Notes: generated from the sequence alone by a model not told the origin. A stretch of DNA of 64,000 nt from Bacteroidales bacterium (GCA_028709785.1 JAQUTK010000001.1:83845-147844); one strand, 5' to 3'. Positions 50,118-60,471 are shown, counted from the stretch's first letter. A program made the numbers and translations.

Positions 50118-51671
50118 ATGAAAAGAACGATTCAATTAATCCCTGTACTGGGATCTCTTTCGGTGACTGCTGTGCAGGCTGGAAGTGATGTAAAGGAGAG
50201 TGGGGAAAAACCGCTCAATATCATTTATATTATGACGGATGATCATGCGCAGCAAACCATCAGTTGCTATGATAAACGTTACAACCGGACTCCAAATCTT
50301 GATCGTCTGGCTTCTGAGGGTGTACGGTTTACAAACAGCTTTGTGTGTAATTCTATCTCCGGACCAAGCCGGGCCGTTCTGATGACGGGTAAACATAGTC
50401 ACAAAAACGGAATGAAAGACAATAGCTGTTCGTTTGATAATGATCAGCAGACTTTCCCAAAATTGCTTCAGAAAGCAGGTTACCAAACAGCAATGATTGG
50501 TAAATGGCATCTTAATGGCACTCCTCAGGGTTTTGATTACTGGGAAATTCTGCCCGGACAGGGAGAGTACTACAATCCGGATTTTATTACAAAGGATGGA
50601 ACGAAACGTAATCCGGGATATGTGACGAACGTCATAACAGACAAGGGAATCCATTTTCTGGAAAACCGCGATAAAAATAAACCTTTTTGCCTTTTGTTAC
50701 ATCACAAGGCGGTGCACCGTATCTGGATGAGTGATCTGAAGGATCTGGATGCCTATGAAGGGAAGAAGTTCAAGATGCCGAAAAACTTCTGGGATGAGTA
50801 TAACGGACGGGAAGCTGCCGGCAAACAGGAAATGAGTATCGATAAAAATATGGATCTCGTTTATGACCTGAAGATGAAAGGATCGGGAGCAAAGACATGG
50901 TATGGTGAGAGCTTTGTCAAAGGAGCTTATGGACGTATGGACGAGGAGCAGAAGAGGATATGGGATGCACATTATGATCCGATCATTAAGAAGTTTGTCG
51001 AGGACAAACTGGAAGGCAAGCAGCTTGTTGAGTGGAAATATCAACGTTATATGACTGATTACCTGAAATGTGTGAAGTCTTTGGATGATAATATCGGACG
51101 GGTTTATGATTACCTGAAGAAGAATGACTTGTTGAGTAATACGCTGATCGTATATACATCCGACCAGGGATTTTATATGGGAGAGCATGGTTGGTTTGAC
51201 AAACGTTTCATGTATGAAGAGTCCATGCGTACACCTCTGATTATGCGTTTGCCTGAACGGATGAAGAAACGTGGCACTGTTAAAGAGATGGTACAAAATA
51301 TTGATTACGCGCCTACTTTCCTCGATCTGGCAGGAGTGGAGATCCCTTCAGATATCCAGGGAATGTCATTGCTTCCGTTGTTGGAAAATAAGAAAACAGA
51401 TCATTGGCGTAATGCTCTCTACTATCATTATTATGAATATCCGGGGGAACATGCCGTACGTCGTCATTATGGAATACGCACGGAACGCTATAAGTTAATT
51501 CGTTTCTATGGTGCGGATGTGAATACATGGGAGCTCTATGATTTGAAGAAGGATCCGATGGAGATGAACAACCTATATGGAAATGAACAATATAAAGACA
51601 GAGTGGTAACGCTGAAAGCTGAACTGGAGGCTTTGCAAAAACAGTATGATATAAAAGAGTCTGATTATTGA
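50118..51671 (+). CDS. Sulfatase, Ser-type (S-x-P-x-R) active site
   Basis: NIIYIMTDDHAQQTISCYD, NSISGPSRAVLMTGKHSHKNG, MIGKWHL, YTSDQGFYMGEHGWFDKRFMYEESMRTPLIM. Confidence 0.93.
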   Translation: MKRTIQLIPVLGSLSVTAVQAGSDVKESGEKPLNIIYIMTDDHAQQTISCYDKRYNRTPNLDRLASEGVRFTNSFVCNSISGPSRAVLMTGKHSHKNGMKDNSCSFDNDQQTFPKLLQKAGYQTAMIGKWHLNGTPQGFDYWEILPGQGEYYNPDFITKDGTKRNPGYVTNVITDKGIHFLENRDKNKPFCLLLHHKAVHRIWMSDLKDLDAYEGKKFKMPKNFWDEYNGREAAGKQEMSIDKNMDLVYDLKMKGSGAKTWYGESFVKGAYGRMDEEQKRIWDAHYDPIIKKFVEDKLEGKQLVEWKYQRYMTDYLKCVKSLDDNIGRVYDYLKKNDLLSNTLIVYTSDQGFYMGEHGWFDKRFMYEESMRTPLIMRLPERMKKRGTVKEMVQNIDYAPTFLDLAGVEIPSDIQGMSLLPLLENKKTDHWRNALYYHYYEYPGEHAVRRHYGIRTERYKLIRFYGADVNTWELYDLKKDPMEMNNLYGNEQYKDRVVTLKAELEALQKQYDIKESDY

Positions 51672-51694
51672 CAGACCGTTTTTTAGGAATAAAC

Positions 51695-51729
51695 AAAAAA
51701 GGCAGCTCTCGCGTGAGGCTGCCTTTTTG
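51695..51729. terminator. Bidirectional hairpin terminator
   Basis: aaaaaaggcagc-tctcgcgtgag-gctgcctttttg between convergent genes. Confidence 0.85.
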
Positions 51730-51752
51730 ATTATAGAGCAACAGCATAAGGA

Positions 51753-52115
51753 TCAGGAACGGGAAGCCGACAGGGTGATGCCAATCATCTCCACTTGTCC
51801 ACCGATCGGAGGGTTTACTTTGCTTACTTTCACTTCTACGTGAGTGGCTTGCTCAAACTGTGTCAAAATGGATCTTATGATTCGGCCACCGACATATTCA
51901 AGCAACAAAGATGGAATCTCCATCTCTTCTTTTACAAGTTCGAAGACGTTGGCGTAATTGATCGTATCATTTAAATCATCACTGAGTGAAGCCTTTGAAA
52001 GATCGCATTCAATCGTTACATCAACGAGAAATGTGTTTCCCACTTCTCTCTCTTGTGCGGAGACTCCATGGAAGGAGTAGAACTCCATTCCTTTCAGAAA
52101 AATATTACTGTTCAT
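51753..52115 (-). CDS. folB: Dihydroneopterin aldolase
   Basis: IFLKGMEFYSFHGVSAQEREVGNTFLVDVTIECDL; start at internal MNSNIF, overlapping malQ stop by ~11 bp. Confidence 0.93.
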   Translation of the reverse strand: MNSNIFLKGMEFYSFHGVSAQEREVGNTFLVDVTIECDLSKASLSDDLNDTINYANVFELVKEEMEIPSLLLEYVGGRIIRSILTQFEQATHVEVKVSKVNPPIGGQVEMIGITLSASRS

Positions 52116-54414
52116 AATCCTCTGTTCTATTACTTGATTCAATCAACCTTTTTATCTTCGAATTGATATTCCTTTTTCTTTTCAGCGATTCAAGTGTCAG
52201 GTGCATTCTGTAACACCAATTGTTTTTTGGATTTGCCGGCACGTTAATACGTTCTGCTTCGAAGTCCTTTCTACGGATATTCGCATCCATGGAAAGCCAG
52301 TCTTGTAAAGGAAAGATCGCAATCATGGAGGGAGACTGAAGATGCAATTCCAGAATCTTTTCTGATAATTCGGGTGTCAGATCATCGGGAGCCTCTCCTT
52401 CCAGTCGTAATACATTGTTGTAGTAACGTTGTGTCGATTCGCTGTTTTCCTGCCACCATCCGCGAATACCTGACATGTCGTGCGTGGACGTGGAACATAC
52501 AGACCGGTAAGGGTAGCTGTTTGTATCTCCAAACTCCATGCCATACTGTTTAGGCATTCGTTGAATCTCCAGACTGAGCAGTTGAAGCTTTTCCATCACT
52601 TCCGGAACACAGGAAGGAATCATTCCCAGATCTTCCCCGCAGCCAAGCATATCAGTTGCTGAAAGTAGGGGTGGGAGTCTTTTCAAGGCTTCCCTCTTCC
52701 AAAACTCAGTGTGTCGGAAATAGTAAAAGTCATCATGGATGCGCTTCATGCACTCTTGCTCTTTTTCTGATAACTGACGATAGCTGTAACAGTCCATACA
52801 GGCTATTCGCGGGTGGTACTTCGATTTTTCACGCGGATCTTCTATAAAGAGGACTTCGTTGATTAGATCAAATAAGCCTTTCCGGATGAAGTTGCTTTTT
52901 TTGTCATTCTGCCATCCGGTCTGATTAGCTATCCGAAGTTGTGAATTAAACTCTTTCTTAAAGCGATAGATGCCATTGGCATTTCTCTCAAGAAAACAGA
53001 TTTTTACCTCTTCTGTATATTCGCCAAATAGCTTCTGAATCAGTTCGTCTGTGATATAGGGCGCAGTCAGTCGCTCTTTGTTAAAATGAATTCCGGCTTC
53101 TTCAATCTCTTCAATACTCAGAGGTAATGCCGGACTGAAATGTCCGAGCATGCCCTGAATAGATTCTTCAGGAATCTCCCAGATACGGAAAAATCCAAGG
53201 ATATGATCGATGCGGAATGCATCAAAGTACAGGGCCATGTTCTGAAACCTTTTCTTCCACCAACGATATCCGTCTTTTGCTATCGCTTCCCAGTTATAGG
53301 TCGGGAAACCCCAGTTTTGTCCGGTTTCAGAGAATGGATCCGGAGGCGCACCGGTCTGCCCGTTCATATGAAAATATTCGGGTTCAACCCATGCTTCCAC
53401 ACTGTTGTGGCTAATGCCGATAGGGATATCACCTTTTAATAAGATTCCTTTCTTGTCTGCATACTGATGTACTTCTTGTAGCTGAAGATGGAGATGATAC
53501 TGCAGGTAGATGTATATTTGAATGTGAGCCATCGTTTCCTCGTCGGAAAGTAACTTCTGGGCAACAGTGTAATCGGCATATACTCCCCATTCTTTGAAAT
53601 CAGAGCTCTTAAACCGATCACGGAAGTAACAAAACAAAGCATACGGATAGAGCCATTCTTTGTTTTCATCCATAAACCATTGACATCCGCAACTATTCAG
53701 AATCGCATCTCCCTCCTGATCAAACAGAATACGGAAGTATTCCCATTTGAAGGAGTCCACTTGTTCGTAATGAACTTTCTCCTCTGTGTTTAACTGTTGA
53801 AGAAGACGCTCAAAACGATTGTTCTGTTCTTTGTCTTTCACTCTCCCCATCTTCTGTACGTTTAGATAGAGCGGATGAAGTGCGTAAATGGAGATAGCAT
53901 TGTATGGATAGGAATCAGACTTGGTATGGGTCATAGTTGTGTCATTAACAGGCAATACCTGAATGATTTGCTGTCCGGTTTGTGCTGCCCAATCGACCAG
54001 TAGTTTCAAATCATCAAACTCACCAATGCCAAAACTCTTTTCAGAGCGCAGGGAGAATACCGGAATGGCTACACCTGATGTATGCCAGTAAGGTTTCTTG
54101 TCTCTAAAGATTTTGCAGGAGTTTTCGTTTTGCCATTCATCCTGACAGAAGAGGTCTCCTATAGTGTATTCGATGGAATGAGGGTAGCCGTATTCGCGGA
54201 TATCCATCATGTTCTTTTCGCTTATCAGATAAGTATAAAAGATAGGTTGATCGGTGTAAGCTATATCAAGAGAAAGCTCCCAATAACCACCCTCTGTATA
54301 TGACATGCAAACAGCCTTATCTCGTTGCCATTCACCGAGCTCGGGAGTTGAACCTGAAATAAGAACATTCTGCCCCCATTTAGTGTCATAGTGTATTTTA
54401 AAGTTTAGTCTCAT
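52105..54414 (-). CDS. malQ: 4-alpha-glucanotransferase with N-terminal CBM20
   Basis: CBM20 (LNFKIHYDTKWGQNVLISGSTPELGEWQ), GH77 motifs (FDAFRIDHILGFFRIWEIP, CGEDLGMIPSCVPEVM, STSTHDMSGIRGWW). Start at internal M. Confidence 0.93.
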   Translation of the reverse strand: MRLNFKIHYDTKWGQNVLISGSTPELGEWQRDKAVCMSYTEGGYWELSLDIAYTDQPIFYTYLISEKNMMDIREYGYPHSIEYTIGDLFCQDEWQNENSCKIFRDKKPYWHTSGVAIPVFSLRSEKSFGIGEFDDLKLLVDWAAQTGQQIIQVLPVNDTTMTHTKSDSYPYNAISIYALHPLYLNVQKMGRVKDKEQNNRFERLLQQLNTEEKVHYEQVDSFKWEYFRILFDQEGDAILNSCGCQWFMDENKEWLYPYALFCYFRDRFKSSDFKEWGVYADYTVAQKLLSDEETMAHIQIYIYLQYHLHLQLQEVHQYADKKGILLKGDIPIGISHNSVEAWVEPEYFHMNGQTGAPPDPFSETGQNWGFPTYNWEAIAKDGYRWWKKRFQNMALYFDAFRIDHILGFFRIWEIPEESIQGMLGHFSPALPLSIEEIEEAGIHFNKERLTAPYITDELIQKLFGEYTEEVKICFLERNANGIYRFKKEFNSQLRIANQTGWQNDKKSNFIRKGLFDLINEVLFIEDPREKSKYHPRIACMDCYSYRQLSEKEQECMKRIHDDFYYFRHTEFWKREALKRLPPLLSATDMLGCGEDLGMIPSCVPEVMEKLQLLSLEIQRMPKQYGMEFGDTNSYPYRSVCSTSTHDMSGIRGWWQENSESTQRYYNNVLRLEGEAPDDLTPELSEKILELHLQSPSMIAIFPLQDWLSMDANIRRKDFEAERINVPANPKNNWCYRMHLTLESLKRKRNINSKIKRLIESSNRTEDYEQ

Positions 54415-54476
54415 GTTCAATAAAAGGATATATTTTCGCTCTTGCAATATTAGTCATAATGTTTGAAATAGTAAAC

Positions 54477-54507
54477 AAAAGACTCGCTTTTGTGAAGCGA
54501 GTCTTTT
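54477..54507 (-). terminator. Terminator downstream of nrdJ
   Basis: aaaagactcgctt-ttgtg-aagcgagtctttt. Confidence 0.85.
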
Positions 54508-54534
54508 TAAAAGTAAATGAAAAAATCTATTACA

Positions 54535-57066
54535 TCATCCGCACTTAGAAGTACCACAGGACTTACAGGTAAGGCATCCTTCCTGGTAAACTAAAGTCTC
54601 TTGTCCGCAGTTTGGACATTTCTGTCCCGCTGCAACAGTGCCGTCAGGCATATATCTTTTCAACGCGCGTTCCACTCCGTTTTTCCATGTATTAATAGAC
54701 GCGTCGTTTAGTTCGAGCGCATTCACCAGTTTCATGACCTGATCAATCGGCATACCATAGCGCAACACTCCGGAAATCAGTTTGGCGTAGTTCCAGTATT
54801 CAGGATTGAATTTCCCGTTAAGACCCTCTATTGTTGTCTTATAGCCTCGCTTGTTACTGAATTGGAAATCATAATGTTTGGTGCCGTCATCATCATAATT
54901 CTTTATGATCTTTCCCTTATTGACATTCTTCGGTAGCATGATTCCATCTTCATCATCCTGGATACCGGTAAAGATCTCGTAAGGTTTGTCATCGTACAAT
55001 CCCACGAAGGCGATCCACTTCTCTTTATTGTTTTGGAAACGAACGACATCTGCCTCCAGTGCTTTGGGGCGAACAGTGACAATTTCGCGACTTACTTTTG
55101 GCTTTTCTTCCGACGGTTTTTCTATAGCTGTCAGGATACCTGATCGTGATCCATCCCGATATACCGTGCATCCTTTACAACCGGAACGCCAGGCCTCTTC
55201 ATAGAGCTGACCAACCAACTCTTCTGTTGCTGTTGCAGGAAGGTTTATGGTTACGCTGATGGAGTGATCGACCCATCTCTGAATACGTCCTTGCATCCGC
55301 ACTTTTGCCATCCAATCCACATCATTGGCTGTAGCCTTGTAATAAGGCGAACTTTGAACCAGTAAGTCTACCTCTTCTTGCGTGTATTTCTTTGTTGTGT
55401 CATATCCTTTGGCATTCATCCAGTCTACAAACTTATGGTGGAACACGACGTATTCTTCAAAGGCATCACCAACTTCATCAACAAAATCAATATGGGATTC
55501 TGAATCATTTGGATTGATCTTTCTTCTTCTTCGGTAAACCGGCAAAAAGACCGGTTCAATGCCGGAAGTTGTTTGCGACATGAGACTTGTGGTTCCTGTC
55601 GGAGCAATGGTTAGACAAGCGATGTTCCGACGACCATATTTCTTCATGTCATCATACAGACTCTTGTCTGCAACTCTCAAGCGATTGATAAATGGGTTGT
55701 TTTTCTCACGTTCAATATCGAATATTTCAAACGCTCCACGATCCTTAGCTAGATATACAGAGGATCTGTATGCTTCCAATGCAACTGTCTTTTGAACTGT
55801 TTCGGCAAAATCGGTAGCCTCTTCTGTTCCATAGCGCAGATTCAACGCAGCAATCATATCTCCTTCTGCTGTGATGCCCACACCTGTACGACGGCCTTTG
55901 ATTGTCTTATCTTTAATTTTCTCCCAAAGAACTCTTTCTGTGTGTTTCACCTCTTCGGATTCCGGATCATTGTCGATCTTACCGATGATTGCATCAATCT
56001 TTTCCATCTCAAGGTCAATGATGTCATCCATGATGCGTTGGGCTAAAGCAACATGTTTTTTGAAAAGATCAAAATCAAAGTAGGCATCTTCTTTGAAAGG
56101 ATTGACAACATATGAATACAAGTTGATTGCTAGCAAACGGCAACTGTCGTACGGACATAACGGAATCTCTCCGCACGGATTGGTGGAAACAGTACGATAA
56201 CCAAGGTCTGCGTAGCAGTCTGGCACAGATTCGCGAATGATCGTATCCCAAAACAAGATACCCGGTTCGGCTGATTTCCATGCATTATGGATAATTTTCT
56301 TCCATATTCTCTTCGCGTCGACTGATTTCTCAAATACAGGTTTTTCGCTGTAAATAGGATATTTCTGTGTGTATTTATCTCCACTGATTGCAGCCTCCAT
56401 AAAAGCATCATCCATCTTCACTGAAACATTGGCACCAGTGACTTTCCCTTCTGTCATCTTTGCGTCAATAAAAGATTCCGAGTCCGGGTGATTGATGGAA
56501 ACACTAAGCATTAAGGCACCCCGACGACCATCTTGTGCAACTTCGCGGGTAGAGTTGGAGTAGCGTTCCATAAAAGGAACCAATCCGGTGGAAGTCAGAG
56601 CAGAGTTCTTAACCGGAGAGCCATAGGGACGGATATGTGAAAGGTCGTGACCGACACCGCCACGGCGCTTCATCAATTGCACCTGTTCCTCATCAACTTT
56701 CATGATTGCTCCGTAAGAGTCTGCATCGCCATTCATTCCAATTACAAAACAGTTGGATAGTGATCCGATCTGATGATTGTTGCCAATACCAGTCATCGGA
56801 CTTCCTTGCGGAATAATGTATTTGAAATGATCGAATAGTTTATATAACTCCTCGCTACTGATAGGGTTGGGGTATTTTTGCTCGATTCTAGCCACTTCGT
56901 TTGCTATACGCCAATGCATGTCACTGGGATTCTTCTCGAAAATATTACCGAAAGAATCTTTTAATGCATACTTGTTGACCCATACCCGGGCAGCAAGTTC
57001 GTCTCCTGTAAAATACTCAAGAGATGATTTAAATGCTTCATCGTAGTCGTAACCTTTATTTTCCAC
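54535..57066 (-). CDS. nrdJ: Adenosylcobalamin-dependent ribonucleoside-diphosphate reductase (class II)
   Basis: SLSNCFVIGMNGDADSYGAI, MKRRGGVGHDLSHIRP, VSTNPCGEIPLCPYDSCRLL, C-terminal CPNCGQ..CLTCKSCGTSKCG. Confidence 0.92.
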   Translation of the reverse strand: MENKGYDYDEAFKSSLEYFTGDELAARVWVNKYALKDSFGNIFEKNPSDMHWRIANEVARIEQKYPNPISSEELYKLFDHFKYIIPQGSPMTGIGNNHQIGSLSNCFVIGMNGDADSYGAIMKVDEEQVQLMKRRGGVGHDLSHIRPYGSPVKNSALTSTGLVPFMERYSNSTREVAQDGRRGALMLSVSINHPDSESFIDAKMTEGKVTGANVSVKMDDAFMEAAISGDKYTQKYPIYSEKPVFEKSVDAKRIWKKIIHNAWKSAEPGILFWDTIIRESVPDCYADLGYRTVSTNPCGEIPLCPYDSCRLLAINLYSYVVNPFKEDAYFDFDLFKKHVALAQRIMDDIIDLEMEKIDAIIGKIDNDPESEEVKHTERVLWEKIKDKTIKGRRTGVGITAEGDMIAALNLRYGTEEATDFAETVQKTVALEAYRSSVYLAKDRGAFEIFDIEREKNNPFINRLRVADKSLYDDMKKYGRRNIACLTIAPTGTTSLMSQTTSGIEPVFLPVYRRRRKINPNDSESHIDFVDEVGDAFEEYVVFHHKFVDWMNAKGYDTTKKYTQEEVDLLVQSSPYYKATANDVDWMAKVRMQGRIQRWVDHSISVTINLPATATEELVGQLYEEAWRSGCKGCTVYRDGSRSGILTAIEKPSEEKPKVSREIVTVRPKALEADVVRFQNNKEKWIAFVGLYDDKPYEIFTGIQDDEDGIMLPKNVNKGKIIKNYDDDGTKHYDFQFSNKRGYKTTIEGLNGKFNPEYWNYAKLISGVLRYGMPIDQVMKLVNALELNDASINTWKNGVERALKRYMPDGTVAAGQKCPNCGQETLVYQEGCLTCKSCGTSKCG

Positions 57067-57191
57067 TGAAATTGAGATTGTTAGAGTGTGAATATTGTAA
57101 ACCTGTTTGATTTTCTATATTTATTAGTTGCAATATTAGTAATGAATATCTAATCGCCCAAATATATTAACATATAATTTTAAAGAAAAGC

Positions 57192-57278
57192 AGAAAGTTT
57201 TCCAAAATATTTTACATATATCAGATAATCAGATATATAGAAATTTTGAGTGGCTAGAAAGTTTTCCGGAAATATTTT
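57192..57278. repeat. Two near-identical direct repeats upstream of nrdJ
   Basis: agaaagttttccaaaatatttt (57192-57213) and agaaagttttccggaaatattttt (from 57256), 64 bp apart. Confidence 0.6.
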
Positions 57279-57523
57279 TCCTTTATTTTTAGGGTGATAT
57301 ATAAAAGATGGCTAAGCTATTTTATGCCTTTTATCTTTATTCCCAAAAACCATTTTTTATGAGGTTCAATAGTTGATATTGTTCCCTTATTCCTGATATA
57401 TAAATACTGCTCTTTTATTTGTGTATTGGGCTGAATCATAAAATCATTCAAAAAACAAGCTTATCCAACGATAATCGTTAACTTTGTATGAAAATTCTAT
57501 TACGCACGACAATAGAGAGTACT

Positions 57524-58279
57524 ATGTTTAATTTATTTCGAAAAAAAACAGATTCAAATGAGAGTGGCAAACTCCCTTTTCAGGTTGAGGTACATTGCCA
57601 TGTCTTACCCGGTATAGATGATGGTTCGAAAACGGTGGAGAGTTCTATCGAGATTGTCAGAAAGCTTCAGTCGATGGGTATTCGTAAGATTATAGCCACT
57701 CCGCATATAACCAACGAGACATTTCCTAATACAAGGGAGACCATCGAGGCTGCGTGTAATCTGCTCAAACCGGCACTTAAAAGAGAAGGGATAGATGTGG
57801 AGCTCGTTTATTCGGCGGAATATAGATTGGATGAGCTGTTTGACAAGATTCATGCGGAAAAAGCTTTGATACCCTTTCCAAAAAGTTGTGTCTTGATTGA
57901 GAATTCATTTATTCAACCTTACTGGGCGCTTGAGAAGCTTATCTTTGATATGCATACAGAACAGCTGAACCCGATCATCGCGCATATTGAACGGTATGCC
58001 TACTATTATGATGACAAGAAGAAAGTGGAAGCATACAAAAAGCAGGGATGCTTGTTTCAGGTCAATCTGCTCTCATTTACCGGATATTATGGTCTTTCAA
58101 CCCGTGACTTTGCCATGTGGCTTCTCTCGGAAGGTATGATCGATTTTATGGGAACAGACGTTCATAATATTCGTCAGCTTCAAATGCTTGAGACTTTCCT
58201 GAAAGGAAATACATATAGAAAGATCTCTGATCAACTGAAACGTTTTCCTCTTAAGAATGATCTTTTTCTGAGCGAATAA
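57524..58279 (+). CDS. CpsB/CapC-type tyrosine-protein phosphatase (PHP domain)
   Basis: EVHCHVLPGIDDGSKTVESSIEIVRKLQSMGIRKIIATPHI, AHIERYAYY, FMGTDVHN. TAACTTTG -7 box at 57479-57486 rules out the ATG at 57488 on that transcript. Confidence 0.92.
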   Translation: MFNLFRKKTDSNESGKLPFQVEVHCHVLPGIDDGSKTVESSIEIVRKLQSMGIRKIIATPHITNETFPNTRETIEAACNLLKPALKREGIDVELVYSAEYRLDELFDKIHAEKALIPFPKSCVLIENSFIQPYWALEKLIFDMHTEQLNPIIAHIERYAYYYDDKKKVEAYKKQGCLFQVNLLSFTGYYGLSTRDFAMWLLSEGMIDFMGTDVHNIRQLQMLETFLKGNTYRKISDQLKRFPLKNDLFLSE

Positions 58280-58312
58280 TCATTTCCAAAAGAGTTTTAC
58301 TCATTAAAGAAG

Positions 58313-58350
58313 AATGTCTGGCACTACTTTGAGAAGTGCCAGACATTTTT
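58313..58350. terminator. Bidirectional hairpin terminator
   Basis: aatgtctggcact-actttgaga-agtgccagacatttttt between convergent genes. Confidence 0.85.
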
Positions 58351-58379
58351 TGTTTCTTTCTGTCAGGAAAAGTAGTTTT

Positions 58380-59219
58380 TTAGAATGCCTTCAAACTCAT
58401 ATCCAGACTTTTTACCGAGTGAGTAAGAGCGCCTACTGAAATGTAATCAACTCCACTAGCTGCATAGTCACGCAGTGTGTTGAACGTAATACCACCCGAA
58501 GATTCAGTTTCATAGATACCGGCAACACGTTTTACTGCCTCTTTGGTTTGTTCGGGTGTAAAGTTGTCAAACATAATGCGGTTGACGCCACCTTTTTTCA
58601 TGACGCGTTCCAACTCATCCATTGAACGAACTTCAATCTCAATCTTCAAATCTTTGCCTTTCTCTTTCAGGTATGCTTTTGCACGGTCAATCGCGTTTTC
58701 AATTCCTCCTGCAAAGTCAACATGGTTGTCCTTTAAAAGAATCATATCAAACAATCCGATACGATGATTGACTCCTCCGCCGATTTTGACTGCTTCTTTT
58801 TCCAGTACCCGCATGCCGGGAGTTGTTTTGCGGGTGTCAAGTACGCGTGTATGATATCCTTCCAGTTGTTTGACGTAGCGACCGGTAACAGTTGCAATTC
58901 CACTCATGCGTTGCATGATATTGAGTACAAGACGCTCTGTCTGTAACAGCGATTGAGTTTTTCCCTCTACGGTAAATGCAATATCACCGGGCTTTACATG
59001 ATCTCCGTCTTTCATTAATAAATTGACTTTCAGATTGGAGTCAAATCTATGAAATACCTTGACGGCAACATCCACACCAGCCAGTATACCTTCTTCTTTG
59101 ATAATGAGGCGTGAACGACCCATAGCATCGGCGGGGATACAAGATAACGTTGTATGGTCTCCATCACCGATATCTTCACCGAAAGCGATGGTGATCAGTT
59201 GGTCGAATAATTCATCCAT
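58380..59219 (-). CDS. nadC: Nicotinate-nucleotide pyrophosphorylase (carboxylating)
   Basis: FGEDIGDGDHTTLSCIPADA, RMSGIATVTGRYV, LDTRKTTPGMRVLEKEAVKIGGGVNHRIGLFDMILLKDNH. Confidence 0.97.
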   Translation of the reverse strand: MDELFDQLITIAFGEDIGDGDHTTLSCIPADAMGRSRLIIKEEGILAGVDVAVKVFHRFDSNLKVNLLMKDGDHVKPGDIAFTVEGKTQSLLQTERLVLNIMQRMSGIATVTGRYVKQLEGYHTRVLDTRKTTPGMRVLEKEAVKIGGGVNHRIGLFDMILLKDNHVDFAGGIENAIDRAKAYLKEKGKDLKIEIEVRSMDELERVMKKGGVNRIMFDNFTPEQTKEAVKRVAGIYETESSGGITFNTLRDYAASGVDYISVGALTHSVKSLDMSLKAF

Positions 59220-59374
59220 TGATTTTTGTTTTTTATTGGTTGGATATATAATCAGCATGCAAAGTAACGAAAAAAATACGAATCCTCAAGGAGTGTAAGG
59301 AGCAAAACTTCATAAAGACAGAGGATGGCGTATTGTCTGTAATACAAAGTTGTTGGCACCAGGATCGTGTTTTA

Positions 59375-59406
59375 TTTGGTGGTCTGTGTACTTCATCGTA
59401 TTTTTG
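59375..59406 (+). promoter_or_regulatory. rlmH promoter
   Basis: TTTG (59375-59378) N20 TATTTTTG (59399-59406). Confidence 0.7.
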
Positions 59407-59421
59407 CAAAAATAATTGCAA

Positions 59422-59895
59422 ATGAAGATAGCGTTATTAATGGTGGGAAAGACAACCGAGTCTTATTATATACAGGCAATTGATGAATATGTTGGTCGGT
59501 TGAAACATTATATTCCTTTTGAGTTGGAAGTGATTCCTGAACTTAAAAACACCAAGAGTCTCCAGCCGAAGCAGCAAAAGGAGCGGGAAGGGGAATTAAT
59601 CAGAAAATCCTTGAAACCGGGCGATTATATCGTCTTACTGGATGAAAAAGGGAAAGAATATACCTCAGTGGGTTTTTCGGATTATATTGCTAAAAAGCAA
59701 CAGACAGTGGGCAAACGACTTGTCTTTGTGATTGGAGGACCCTATGGATTCTCAAATGAAATATATGAATTGAGCAATGAGAAAATATCGCTCTCAAAGA
59801 TGACGTTTTCACATCAGATGATCCGCATCTTATTTGTAGAACAATTATATAGAGCAATGACCATTCTTAATGGTGAACCTTATCATCACGAATAA
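59422..59895 (+). CDS. rlmH: 23S rRNA (pseudouridine1915-N3)-methyltransferase RlmH
   Basis: MKIALLMVGKTTE..., LLDEKGKEYTSVGFSDYI, FVIGGPYGFSNEIY, LSKMTFSHQMIRILFVEQLYRAMTILNGEPYHHE. Confidence 0.97.
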   Translation: MKIALLMVGKTTESYYIQAIDEYVGRLKHYIPFELEVIPELKNTKSLQPKQQKEREGELIRKSLKPGDYIVLLDEKGKEYTSVGFSDYIAKKQQTVGKRLVFVIGGPYGFSNEIYELSNEKISLSKMTFSHQMIRILFVEQLYRAMTILNGEPYHHE

Positions 59896-59898
59896 ATA

Positions 59899-60366
59899 TT
59901 ACTTGAAGTCGCGGGCGATTTGCTCCATGAAGTTATCCAGGTCTTTTTCCCAGTCTTTCATTAAATCATCACCGATGACCAATTGATCGCTGTCTATGGT
60001 AAACAACTCACAAATTGTATCAAACTGATTATCCACAAGAATGACAGAAAATGGTTCAAGAATGTTTATCTCTTTGAATAAACCATTACTGTCGCATCTC
60101 TTGACAGCTGCGGTTACAGCCTGTTCTGCTTCCAGATTAAAGGTTTCCTCATCCTTGTCCTCTTCTTCGTCATTTATCCATGCCTGTATTTTGGTGGCAT
60201 ATAAAAGGTGGTTTTCGTCATCATAAATAGACAATTCGGCTTTGTCCTGATTTGCCTGAATGAACAAGTCTGTCAATGCAGATTCAGGATACTCGCTTTT
60301 ATACTTATCTGCTGCCTTTCGTAAGGCGATTTCGATACTTGACTGCAATTGTCCTTTATTCTCCAT
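59899..60366 (-). CDS. Conserved hypothetical acidic protein
   Basis: Complete 155-aa ORF between rlmH and lipoprotein gene; soluble, no motif recognised. Confidence 0.6.
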   Translation of the reverse strand: MENKGQLQSSIEIALRKAADKYKSEYPESALTDLFIQANQDKAELSIYDDENHLLYATKIQAWINDEEEDKDEETFNLEAEQAVTAAVKRCDSNGLFKEINILEPFSVILVDNQFDTICELFTIDSDQLVIGDDLMKDWEKDLDNFMEQIARDFK

Positions 60367-60471
60367 TTATTGAGTTCTCCTATATTAATTGCTGTAAAAG
60401 TATATATAATCTGATAAATTATCAAAGAAATAGAGCAAAAACTCATTGGTGTGAGCCGTTGGGATAGAATG

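Noticed and set aside
57067-57300. Cobalamin riboswitch upstream of nrdJ
   Set aside because: No B12-box-like consensus visible on the minus strand by eye; would need an Infernal scan to exclude fully.
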